A DNA stretch of 17,500 nucleotides from Chondrilla cf. caribensis. Lineage: Eukaryota > Porifera > Demospongiae > Chondrillida > Chondrillidae. Positions 1 through 17,231 of this stretch are shown here, one piece after another. Positions within the stretch are counted from its first letter, which is position 1; every line of letters begins with the position of its first letter. A program made the translations under genes and the position numbers. Where the stretch lies: contig OZ026548.1 of the NCBI GenBank assembly GCA_964020155.1, positions 570,001 through 587,500 on the forward strand, read 5' to 3'. The notes below the pieces were generated by a model, which ran no database searches, had not been told where the DNA came from, and saw only the letters and a program-made list of their open reading frames with translations.

Positions 1-46
1 AACTGTGCATGCTGTATGTGATGTCTCTTCATGGCCCCTGTTGTAG

Positions 47-2885
<2,839 letters not shown>

Positions 2886-2966
2886 GTCTTGACAGTCTGT
2901 GAACAATTCGAACACCACGCACACACCGAGTTGTGTCATGTAACGAGTCTTGTTGTACAAGTTACA

Positions 2967-2972
2967 AATAAA
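2967..2972 (+). terminator. PRPF8 polyadenylation signal AATAAA
   Basis: A canonical AATAAA lies 82 bp after the PRPF8 stop codon, followed by AT-rich sequence. It is the first such signal downstream, so the 3' UTR is probably about 100 nt. Confidence 0.8.
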
Positions 2973-2985
2973 GCTAAATTTGAAT

Positions 2986-3300
2986 TAACACAATATTACA
3001 TGAAAATTGTATCAAAAATATAAATAAATTGTACGTATTAAATTTTATATTTAATATTACTATAAAATATAATAATAGGTGTAAATTGTATTATAGTATG
3101 GTTATCCATAGTTATAGTCGCATGAATGAGAGTTAACATTACAATACATGATCGCTGAAGTATAGTAAGGTGTAACCATGGTTATGGTCACGGAGGAATG
3201 AGAGCTAAATATCAACCAGGTTTTGATGGGGTCATATTAAGGTCAGTTGATTCATAACAGTTTTGCAGGCATACATGCTCAGTATCTGTCCTCTGATTCT
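2986..3300. other. AT-rich intergenic spacer with an imperfect direct repeat
   Basis: This is non-coding sequence between PRPF8 and the next gene. It is strongly AT-rich to about 3090. Two related ~37-bp segments (about 3100-3136 and 3171-3208), each ending in GAATGAGAG followed by TTAA or CTAA, form an imperfect direct repeat. I recognise no gene here. Confidence 0.5.
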
Positions 3301-3420
3301 GCTATTGGCCCAATTCAGTTTGTATTATGGCTACAATGGGGTGTACTCGAAGGATAACTGGAACAACATTACTGCACTTCCGGCTCGTATATAAAATGAA
3401 CAAGAGTACCGGAAGTGAAG
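3300..3420 (+). promoter_or_regulatory. Candidate promoter of the NHR-RING-TRAF gene: CCAAT, TATA and ETS-like motifs
   Basis: A TATATAAAA box lies at 3388-3396. It is flanked by ACTTCCGG (3376-3383) and its inverse CCGGAAGT (3409-3416), the core recognised by ETS/GABP factors. About 80 bp upstream, at about 3303-3313, ATTGGCCCAAT carries CCAAT boxes in both orientations. The first ATG of the gene is at 3554, which would leave a 5' UTR of roughly 130 nt. The motifs are visible; their function is inferred from position. Confidence 0.5.
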
Positions 3421-3553
3421 CTAAAATAAAAATAGTACAGTGCACCTAACGTAACTTATAGTAATTTTATTTAATGGCGCTCTGGGCTCTAAAGAGTGGA
3501 ACATTCACTTCTGACAATTAAAGCTCGGTAAATTAACGCCTCTTCGACCAGCA

Positions 3554-6500
3554 ATGGCCGTGGCGAACCCGACCCCACAAGGTTCTGCAGGATTCAAGAG
3601 CAAACCTGGAAAATTCCACCAAAATTGCTTCAATACGATCATTTCCGACCGAGGCCTAAAGGCAGCTACAGGTAAGCCCGTGTACGTGTACTACAGTCAA
3701 CTTCGATCATAGCGAACTCCATTTATCGGATATTGATCCACTATCGTCGAAGAATGGACATGTTCTAAGGCCTTAATATAAAACTCACAATTTGCTGGAG
3801 TGGTGAACTGATTACCAAGTGGTGATTCGTAGATGTCTGGACGTACGTATGTTGCCGGAAATCGACTAAAGGTTAAAATGTCGCCAGACAATACACTTTT
3901 GTCTGAAAGGCTTCTACATCGCTTATGAAGGTATTCTCTGTCCTTTATTGGATAGCCACGGGTATAAACGTACTTATAAGGTAGAGATATGTTTGAAACT
4001 CTTTCCCATGCACCAAGTATAAGATTTCTATGTGAATTGATACAATAATAGAGCTTATCAGATCTATAAACACATGCCATATGCCATGGTTTATAAGTAG
4101 AGAGTAGTGATTTAGAGTCTACCTGTGGACAAAGAGGGGAGAATTCCTCTCTGGTCTGTCACAATACCCAGTTCAAAGAGCTGTATGGGATGGGACATGG
4201 GACTAGATGATAGCAGGGGTTTTGGGACATGCAGCTGTTTGGGCAGGTGCAATAAGTGTGCTCCACATTCTTGGGATGTTGAGTGAACCTTCTCGGGATA
4301 CCCAGCGTAGCATGTGTCCATACAACTGACTACTCTTTGTTTTTCCAAGATATGTTTATTGATTGAAGTTTGTTGCATTTGATTCAAAAATGGATTTGAA
4401 TTGTTCATTATCAAACTTGTGTATCTTTCTCAACAGATCACAACCAGCCATTCTTAAATGTGTTTTTTTCCAATGTTTACGGACTACGATCTTTCAAGAT
4501 GATGTGTTTATTCTCTGCCGACTGCATCCCCCTCGGACAGCTGTTCCAGGTGAAATTCAACAATGCTGTGAGTTACTCACTCCTCTATATGAATGTGGCT
4601 AGACAACGTTTTTTTGTGTACTGTTAGTTTTGTACTCTTGGTTGTGTACTGTTGTTTGTGTACTGTTAGTTGTTTACTGTTGTTTGTGTACTGCTGGTTG
4701 TGTACTGCTGGTTGTGTACTGTTGTTTGTGTACTGTTAGTTGTTTACTGTTGTTTGTGTACTGTTGGTTGTGTACTGTTTACTGTGTACTGTTGGTTGTG
4801 TACTGTTGACTGTGTACTGTTGGTTGTGTACTGTTGACTGTGTACTGTTGTTTGTGTACTGTTGTTTGTGTACTGCTGGTTGTTTACTGTTGGTTGTGTA
4901 CCGCTGTTTGTGTACTGTTGGTTGTGTACTGTTGGTTGCATTCTGTAGGTCGATTGTCGATCTCAAATTGGAGTCACCACGAATGATCCTGGCAACATGA
5001 CCATACCAACCACCTACGCTGACTTGAATGATGGAGGATATTGGCACCTTGGGGGGTACAGCCAAGAGAGCCAACTCTTCATCGAGCCCTTGCATGCTCT
5101 CTCTCCTGGAGACACTGTCGGCTGCCGTGTTGCTGACAATGGGCGGTTGTATGTCTACAAGAATGGATCTTTTGTTGGTTCAGCCTACAACAACATTCCC
5201 ATCACCAAGCACCTTTGGGCCTTTGTCTGTTGCTGGAGTCAAGGAAGACTGACAATGGAAGCAGACTACACCATGTTGAATCCAAGTGAGTATGTGTAGG
5301 TTTAGTGTAGGCATCTTGTGTGCTTATCCTGCAGAGGGAGATGTATGGCATACCTTAGTATGCATCCCAATTGTACAGTCAATGTACCAAATGTCACTGT
5401 GCAGAAATGCCACTGTACAGAAATGTCACTGTGCAGAAATGCCACTGTACAGAAATGTCACTGTACAGAAATGTCACTACCAAATGTCACTGTGCAGAAA
5501 TGCCACTGTACAGAAATGTCACTGTACAGAAATGTCACTACCAGATGTCACTGTACAGAAATGACACTGGAAATGTTCTTTGCAACTGATACCTGTTGAT
5601 ATTGAGCTGTTCAGAAGCTAAGTTGTGTTCATACATCAATTATCAATCAATTATCAATCAATTATCAATCAATTATCAATTTTTGAGTGCAAACGTTGAC
5701 TTTCTGACAGTTTTAGGTTAAGATAGTATGTCTTTGGATTTGGATGTAGTGCGTATATACGTAATAACATATCCAGTGTAAGTACTAACATATTTGAAGT
5801 TAAAATGAAAATGCCACAGACAGCTCCTAAAATGCATGAAGATTTGTTTGTATTAAGCAGCAGTTTGTCTTAACAAGATTCTACTTAATGTATGTCAACC
5901 TTGTCTTGTAGGGCCTGCCAGTCGATACCCCTACAATGGGAGGGAGTATTACTTCCTCACTAAACCGGACGATGAGTTGTTGTGCGTAGTGTGCCAGTCA
6001 CTGACTCAAAACCCACAGCAAGCCCCCTGCTGTGGTAGGACGAGCTGTCAGGCGTGTGTCCCGAAGTGGACCGAGAGACTGAACACTACCCCTCGTTGTC
6101 GTCATGGGATAGACAGGGAAATAGCCATGTTTGCAGACACCAGAGCCCAGCGGCAGATCGAATCTCTGGAAATCTACTGCCCTAACATCAAAATCGGATG
6201 TCGTGCTGTCGTGAAGGTCTCTGAGATTCCCCGACACCTTTTACGAGAAAATGGCTGTAGCTTTCAGAAAGTGAAGTGCCCAAAGAAGTGTGGGAGAGAG
6301 GTTTATCGGTCGCACATGCAGTACCACATTGAGAGAACCTGTGACCTTCGCCCCCTCAAGTGCAAATACTGCGCAAAGGACTACCCCTACAAGGTCTGCA
6401 CGACTGAGCACCTGGACGAGTGCCCCGCCTTCCCTCTCCCGTGTCCCAACAACTGCGGAACAGTCGGCATTATGAGGAAGACCCTACCCAAGCATCGTTC

Positions 6501-6968
6501 AACCTGCCCGTTAGAAGTGACTGACTGCAAGTATAAATCCGTGGGGTGTAACTTCAGTGGGATCCGAGAGCCCATGGAGCATCACATGATTACTTACGTT
6601 AGACGCCATCTTTACCTAACCAAGGTCTGCTTGGAAGAAAGTAAGGTCAAGTTGTCCACCAGTGGGTCAAGTTGTCCACCAGTGAAGCTCGTATTGAGGA
6701 TATGGAGAGGAAGCAGGTTGATACTGAGGAGCGTCTGGCTAAGACAGAGATCACTCTGTCTGCTAGTGAAGATTGTCTTTATGCCACAGAAAAGAAACTG
6801 GCTGTGAGCAAAGAACGACTGCTTGCGGCAGAAATGAAATTGGCGACCGCTGAAGAACGGCTTGTTGCCATGGAGAGGAAGCAGGCTGCCACAGAAGATC
6901 GTCTCCACGCCATGGAGATGAGACTGCCTGTCCTAGGACGCAAATTGAACCATGCAACATCCAACTGA
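3554..6968 (+). CDS. Neuralized-like (NHR) domain / RING / TRAF-type zinc finger / coiled-coil protein, with a frameshifting duplication
   Basis: This is a probable E3 ubiquitin ligase or signalling adaptor. The exons are 3554-3671, 4437-4567, 4949-5285 and 5912-end, with fitting phases 1, 0 and 1. Residues ~20-190 form an NHR-like domain (FHQNC, LGQLFQVKF, IGVTTNDPG, GDTVGCRVADNGRLYVYKNG, LWAFVCCW). The RING follows at ~218-265 (CVVC, CCGRTSCQAC, CRHGIDRE), then TRAF-type Cys/His fingers at ~280-400 (YCPNIKIGC, CPKKCG, CKYC, CPNNCG, HRSTCP). As sequenced, the frame ends at 6807 after a non-homologous tail, giving 493 residues. An exact 20-bp tandem duplication (6645-6684) causes the shift. 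In the +1-shifted frame to TGA 6966-6968 lies a heptad-like coiled coil rich in MERKQ and ERL motifs. No MATH/TRAF-C domain is seen. The RING class and E3 activity are family inference. Confidence 0.88.
3697..4122 (-). other. Orphan antisense ORF in NHR-RING-TRAF intron 1
   Basis: On the minus strand the frame is open from about 4154 down to a stop at 3697, with the first ATG at 4080 giving 127 residues. An acceptor-like sequence (pyrimidine-rich, ending CAG at 4123) would start a 142-codon exon at 4122. The composition is balanced and protein-like, with segments such as LILGAWERVSNISLPYKY and GDILTFSRFPATYVRPDIY, unlike the cyclic frames of nearby repeats. A second minus frame (4414 to 4112) overlaps it upstream and could be joined by a frameshift or intron. 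I recognise no family. It may be an unknown nested gene, a decayed element, or chance. Confidence 0.3.
4620..4937 (+). repeat. 12-13-bp GTTGTGTACTGTT-type minisatellite in NHR-RING-TRAF intron 2
   Basis: About 25 units built from TGTGTACTGTTGGT and TGTTTACTGTTG variants fill most of the 381-bp intron. They stop only about 10 bp before the acceptor at 4948, so the array supplies the T-rich sequence upstream of exon 3. Confidence 0.92.
5386..5570 (+). repeat. 16-bp minisatellite in NHR-RING-TRAF intron 3
   Basis: About eleven copies of AAATGTCACTGTACAG alternate with AAATGCCACTGTGCAG-like variants, interrupted by two short CTACC deviations. Because 16 is not a multiple of three, all three frames give the same cyclic peptide; these are not genes. 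Confidence 0.92.
5635..5680 (+). repeat. 11-bp tandem repeat
   Basis: Four perfect copies of the 11-bp unit CAATTATCAAT lie in NHR-RING-TRAF intron 3, separate from the 16-bp array upstream. Confidence 0.93.
6645..6684 (+). repeat. Exact 20-bp tandem duplication inside coding exon 4
   Basis: GGTCAAGTTGTCCACCAGTG occurs twice head to tail (6645-6664 and 6665-6684) with no mismatch. Twenty is not divisible by three, so the frame changes. A single copy would join the TRAF-finger frame to the coiled-coil frame that ends at 6968. Confidence 0.95.
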
Positions 6969-6995
6969 GTCAAGATATCGACTTTGGAACATTCC

Positions 6996-7001
6996 ATTAA
7001 A
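6996..7001 (+). terminator. ATTAAA polyadenylation signal of the NHR-RING-TRAF gene
   Basis: This variant polyadenylation hexamer lies 27 bp after the TGA at 6966-6968. That close spacing fits the 6968 stop as the ancestral end of the gene. Confidence 0.5.
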
Positions 7002-8540
7002 TTGTATTTGTAAAACATTTGTTTCCAAAAGAACAATAAGAATTATGTTTGATATCATTGTTTAAATCTCCATTTGTAAACAGTTGCACATGTACCCGTA
7101 CGTTTATACCAATATTTTTCGTTTTCGAGTGCCATTTTAGTCCATTTGGGTATTATTTGATGGTGCGAGTGCTTTGTGTCCTCCGTTATATGGCTGCTTC
7201 TCAGGTGAACATCATTTTGATTTGTGTGACACTTATTCTGACACGTACTAAGACAATTGAGCAGACGTGTAGTGACCTCGAGACTTCCTGTAGCCAGGGG
7301 GCCCTTGTGGTGACTGTGTTGAGAGCTCCAGTGGGTAGTTCAGGATATATACATGGTGAGTGTATTGAGTGAGTTGAGTGCATCTCCACTCAGGAATATT
7401 CAACTGACTACTGTACTCCCTATCGATATTGTGATAAAACTATATCCAGATATTCCCTTGCATGCTGAGACCTTCTACTACTATTGTTTGCTCACACTCT
7501 TCAACTCCTCTTCAGACTTCAGCCATAACTTCACACGGCTAATATCTAGTCATGCAACATCAAGGTAAAGTGGTGACTAACTCTATCACTGCTGTAGCAC
7601 ACCTAGACAGGCTACAGCTACTACACACAGTACCCAATACCGAATTATGAGCAATATCTCAATACTGATTCAACATCATATGCACTAAATCAAATTGACA
7701 TTCCTAATAATACATATATCATGAAAAGTGCGAATATGTACTAGTTACTACAGGGTCTTGAGGGCATAATGTGTTACCAACCGCAAACCCGAGGGCAAGG
7801 TTAGTAACACGTTACGCCCGATAAAGGGCCTGTAGTGTGATAACAATACATACGTACGTTGCCCAATGCCAACATCGGGTGTGCTAGTTATACTGTGTCC
7901 AAGGTGAGACAGGGGACACCTAGTCTATCTGACCATACTTGCTCCCGGGTTCAGAAATGGGATGGATGAACCAGTTACTCAACGAACAATACAGTAAAAG
8001 GTGAATTACAAAAGGTACGATGTATATGTAAGCTACATGTACAGTACACACATACGTATATCCAATATTACAAATGTAGGAAAATTATTAAATTATCATA
8101 ATAATAATTTTAATTATTTATGATTACAATAACAAAACTGGTTCAATGGGATACAATTTTGATATTGTTACATAATAAGATAATTGGTGATGTGTGTAGA
8201 GGTAGCAGATCGAAGTACAATACATTAAATAAACAAGTTAAGTGTGAGTAATGTGCACGTGGGCATTTTATAATCCAGTTATTGCACTACGACTGGGTTA
8301 CAATATACATGTTGAGGCATATGCCTTGAGAATGGTGAGTTGGCAAGACAGTAAGAAGAGATGGTTGTGGACGATGAGCATTGCACAAGACAGGCAGGTC
8401 ACCAGGTGGTGGGTACAGCCAGCGTGGTGTCAATACAAAGTGTGTACATTACAATTGAATTAAATTAGGATTAACAAGTCTACAACTAGGTATGAATCGG
8501 TCACTTCATGCCTATCGGAGTGAATACATGAGAATTACTG
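7002..8540. other. Non-coding stretch with no recognised gene
   Basis: About 1.5 kb lies between the end of the NHR-RING-TRAF gene and the GT-rich block. Short open frames exist (for example 7049-7372 on plus), but none resembles a known protein. An AT-rich patch at about 8080-8170 contains ATTAAA-like motifs on the minus strand. The last ERK exon and its 3' UTR should lie somewhere below 9230, possibly here, but I could not identify it. Confidence 0.5.
7747..7836. mobile_element. Short fold-back (palindromic) repeat element, MITE-like
   Basis: A 90-bp imperfect palindrome begins ACTACAGG and ends CCTGTAGT. The left arm AGGGCATAATGTGTTACCAA pairs with the right arm TTAGTAACACGTTACGCCC, leaving a loop near 7783-7797. 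Such compact fold-backs are typical of non-autonomous DNA transposons. A clear target-site duplication is not visible, so the class is inferred. Confidence 0.55.
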
Positions 8541-8546
8541 TGCATG

Positions 8547-9214
<668 letters not shown>

Positions 9215-9229
9215 GTGACATAAACTCAC

Positions 9230-13766
<4,537 letters not shown>

Positions 13767-14289
13767 TAGGCTGGACAGGTATTCAATGCGGAAGAGATAG
13801 AGTAGACTTGTTGACAAAAAGAAGCTACAATTAGTGGGCAAATTTCTGTAAATATCGTATGAGGCAGTACGACCAACCTCTAAGCGTGTGAGATTGCTGA
13901 AATTCTCCAACTGCTCCGTCACACAGAGAAATGGCCCCGAATTTCCAATGCGTAGCCGACAAGGGGAACACTGGTTCCGCTTCAGATCTCCTTGCACTTG
14001 GAACGGGTCCGAGCAATCACGTGTCATCGAGTGGACCACAACTATGAATCTCGTTATTAGCTAGGATGTAAACAAATCGAGAGAACGTAGAGGATAAAAG
14101 AGGTATTCGAGTTCTACTTCAAGCTGTTGAAAAGTCTTTGAAAGGAGCGGCAACACAATTTCTGTGCGTGTATCGCTTCCTACAAACCTTCAAGGACCTT
14201 CACTATTTGACAACAAGGATACGTTAACCGGAAAGAGAGACCGTTAAAACTCTTTTAGAGGGTTGCGTACAACTGTTCGAGCATTATCG
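13767..14289. promoter_or_regulatory. Shared divergent promoter region between ERK and the Yippee-like gene
   Basis: The ERK start (13766, minus) and the Yippee-like start (14290, plus) face away from each other with 523 bp between. The segment is free of simple repeats, in contrast to all neighbouring non-coding DNA. It holds a CCGGAA ETS-type core at about 14228-14233 and a GGATAAAAG stretch at about 14092-14100. Transcription starts cannot be placed. The left half could instead be ERK 5' UTR or an N-terminal extension. Confidence 0.45.
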
Positions 14290-14397
14290 ATGGGGCGGTC
14301 AAAGTTTCAGGACTATCTGCCTGACGAGTGTTACAGAAAATACAGCTGCAGGCACTGTAGAGCGAACCTTGCCAGCCACGACGAACTGATATCCAAA
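14290..14397 (+). CDS. YPEL: Yippee-like protein, first coding exon
   Basis: These 36 codons from the ATG at 14290 to a GTACGC donor at 14398 include [18 protein letters not shown] and ASHDELISK. They match the N-terminus of YPEL1-4 proteins (FQAYLP, YSCIHC, ANHDELISK). The CxxC at residues 20-23 is the first half of the Yippee zinc-binding site; the second CxxC lies in missing exons. The exon ends in phase 0 right after ISK, before the SFQG segment of the family. No in-frame ATG lies closer upstream. Yippee proteins are small (about 120 residues), conserved, and act at the nucleus, centrosome or in CTLH-type complexes depending on paralogue. I found no further exon in the remaining 3.1 kb. 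Confidence 0.88.
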
Positions 14398-14616
14398 GTA
14401 CGCCATTGGGTGTTTTCTGTTTACGAAACTAGTTATCCGATATACGTATCTCCACAATGTAGCTCTGTCTGAATGTGTGTATTTATGTGTCCGATATTAG
14501 TACATTACGAGGGATTCTGTCCTCCCAGATGGTTAATAGACACTTGTTTAAGATACGTACGTACGTACATAAGTGAAGTTCCTGTCGTGTGTATCATCAG
14601 TTATACTGGACAATTG

Positions 14617-14622
<6 letters not shown>

Positions 14623-14663
<41 letters not shown>

Positions 14664-14668
14664 AGTGA

Positions 14669-14742
<74 letters not shown>

Positions 14743-14747
14743 AGTGA

Positions 14748-14801
<54 letters not shown>
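14623..14801 (+). repeat. Compound (GT)n microsatellite with TTAAGTGAATA spacers
   Basis: Three GT blocks are separated by two identical spacers TTAAGTGAATA (14661-14671 and 14740-14750). The repeated spacer shows that a larger unit (GT block plus spacer) was duplicated. Confidence 0.94.
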
Positions 14802-14806
<5 letters not shown>

Positions 14807-15846
14807 GCCCATGAGTGCTGGACCCATTATTTGTGTTCACACTCGTGGATTGCACTGGACGTGTACGGTGTGAACTCTCATTAATCCCACACAATTTGTG
14901 TAAGAAGAACATGACAAATTAAGAAACTAGGCAGATTGCCTGAATCATTTTTATCAACACAATTTGTGTACAGAAATGATGGCATTTGGGAGAGTTTGAC
15001 GGATAAAGTGGTAGCTGATAGTGAAAAGTCACCTCAGTGATACATTTATCGTATGTCGGCTTTTAGCATGAATGTGAAAATGGGCAATGCAGTCATTATG
15101 ATCAACCAGGATTGTTGAAAACCACAAAGTACTAAACTATGAGCAGTACATGCCAGTCTCACCAGGCTGATGTGTTTGAGTTTGGTAACTGCATACGTAG
15201 TTCCTGACACTCCAAGTCTGTAGACTCTAATCTTGAGAAGTGTATACTCAATTGAGATTACTTGCTACCGAAGTAGGATGATGGAGTCCCTCGGTGTTGA
15301 TGATGTGAAGTGACTCTCGAGTGTCCTGAAGTGGCTACCACTTGGCTCAGTGGATCTCACTGCACTGTTGGGGAAGCACATTCCATTGACAATATATGAG
15401 GATTGCTTTGGATTTGGCAATTCCGTGTACTGTGTGTGTACTGTGTAGATACACACACCATATGTATATCATTACTGGTGGTTAAGATGCAAGACACCTG
15501 GTAGGTGTGGTCCCCCTTGTGTACACACCTCCAAAGAAGAACTCCGCATTCAAACACTTGGTGACTTGCGTACACAAATACCCCCTTCTCTGCAATGAAT
15601 TAAAAATCTGAAACAGGTCTTTTTCCCAGTGTATGCAGCAGTACAGTGGCCAAGTGACCCCTCTCCTGTATCGTATCATGTGGTTGCTGTGTTATCTAGT
15701 CCACACATCTAGAATAACAACCTTTGAGACATTGTTTAGATCATGTACATGTGTGTGTGAATGGGAAACAGCTGGTAATTGTAGTCACCTATGTAATAAT
15801 GTATTGAGGGAAACTCATTGTAGTGTGTAAGTGAGTATGAGTGCAT

Positions 15847-16236
15847 TGTGTGTGTATGTAGTACCTGCTGTGTGTGTATGTAGCACCTGCTGTGTGTATG
15901 TAGTACCTGCTGTGTGTGTATGTAGTACCTGCTGTGTGTGTACGTACATATGTAGTACCTGCTGTGTGTATACGTATGTAGTACCTGCTGTGTGTGTATG
16001 TAGTACCTGCTGTGTGTGTACATATGTAGTACCTGCTGGGTGTGTATGTAGCACCTGCTGTGTATATACGTATGTAGTACCTGCTGTGTGTATACGTATG
16101 TAGTACCTGCTGTGTGTATACGTATGTAGTACCTGCTGTGTGTGTCTGTATGTAGTACCTGCTGTGTGTGTATGTAGTACCTGCTGTGTGTGTACGTATG
16201 TAGTACCTGCTGGGTGTGTATGTAGCACCTGCTGTG
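15847..16236 (+). repeat. 20-26-bp TAGTACCTGCTGTGTGTGTA minisatellite
   Basis: About 17 copies of GTAGTACCTGCTGTGTGTGT followed by variable TATG, ACGTATG or ACATATG linkers. The constant core TAGTACCTGCTG and variable linker suggest slippage in the TATG/ACGT part. Long minus-strand frames with YYIHTQQVLHT-like cycles are artefacts. Confidence 0.94.
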
Positions 16237-16554
16237 CATGTACATATATAGTACATACCTGTTGTGTTGTGATCTCTTGTTATGTGGGTACATTTGTATA
16301 CTGTAGTTTAGTACACACTCCTGATGTATGAATATACTGTGTATGTGTGTATGTACATGTGTGTGTGCATATGTCCACCTTATGACACACCACACATCTG
16401 TACTCGTACTAAGAACATGCTTGACTGTACACACATGTACTGTCAATAGCTAACATACATACTTGGTATACATGTTGAGCCACCAGTGCATGTACGAGTG
16501 CATGTGAGTGCTGACTGGGAGATCAACACTTTTGATTTGTTCACACCACTGATT

Positions 16555-16868
16555 TCAGTCATCCAACTCCTCTATCATCCTCGCACACTCCTCACTAGCT
16601 TCCTATCAGAACAAAGCACAGTATACAGACAGTGATGCTGTACAGCACACAGCAAATGTATGTACTTCAGAGATAAATAGTGTACAATATAATAATCATA
16701 TTGCATGGTGGAGATTTTCATATTTCCTTTTTGTGAATTTTGGTTTGATTCACGAAATTTCAAACTGAGACATTTCAATTCGCACACAGTGCTGCAAAGC
16801 ACCTAATGTGATTTGTGTGTGTGTGTGTGTGTGTGGTGTGTGTGTGTTGTGTGTGTTGTGTGTGTGTG

Positions 16869-16934
<66 letters not shown>

Positions 16935-17140
16935 ATATCTGTGTGCATCTGTGTATGCCTGGTGTACATAAATGTCTGTACGTAATCTTCTGGGTGTATT
17001 AACACATGTACCTGTAGTACATGAACACCACACCTTCTCCCTATTCACCTCCAACACTGCATATACTGTATCATTCATACACCAGTGGTGGTACCCACTG
17101 GATAACTTCCTCTTATCAATAAATGAAATAGACCACTTCT
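16555..17140 (-). CDS. Unidentified gene, two tentative 3' exons
   Basis: Exon 17012-17140 (after a CACAG acceptor) and exon 16555-16598 (acceptor AG at 16599-16600, TGA at 16555-16557) are joined by a GTACAT donor and have compatible phases. They give a C-terminal peptide of about 57 residues with MNDTVYAVLEVNREKVWCSC followed by ASEECARMIEELDD. Strands followed by a terminal amphipathic helix resemble the end of a PH- or PTB-like fold, but I do not recognise the protein. The intron between carries the GT array at 16815-16934. The alternative acceptor 4 bp earlier would put the second exon out of frame. Confidence 0.3.
16815..16934 (+). repeat. (GT)n microsatellite
   Basis: GT blocks with GTGTTGTG interruptions followed by a pure GT run of about 33 units. 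It lies between the two tentative minus-strand exons. Confidence 0.94.
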
Positions 17141-17231
17141 CTGTGATTTGTTATCGTAAGTAGCCAGTGCTGATTGCATCAGGGACTTTATCAACAGATT
17201 ACAGAGCACACAAATTGTAGCGTGTACATGC

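Larger units (their letters stand above)
14398..16554. other. Yippee-like intron or intergenic sequence, no recognised gene
   Basis: Apart from the tandem arrays listed separately, 14820-15840 is unique sequence with only short open frames. A near-palindrome ACACAATTTGTGTA occurs twice (14890-14903 and 14959-14972). No sequence resembling the GRAYLF or CENC parts of Yippee is present. Confidence 0.5.

Noticed and set aside
6641..6682. A 42-nt mini-intron (GTAAGG to CCACCAG) as an explanation of the frame change
   Set aside because: Removing 42 nt keeps the original frame and does not reach the coiled-coil frame. A 22-nt alternative leads quickly to a stop. The exact 20-bp duplication explains the shift fully.
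7049..7568. Plus-strand open frames of 107 and 71 codons after the NHR-RING-TRAF gene
   Set aside because: No family resemblance, no splice-consistent context, and length expected by chance.
15736..16446. 236-codon minus-strand frame with repeated tyrosine- and histidine-rich motifs
   Set aside because: All three minus frames show the same cyclic motif from the TAGTACCTGCTG array, so it is a repeat artefact.
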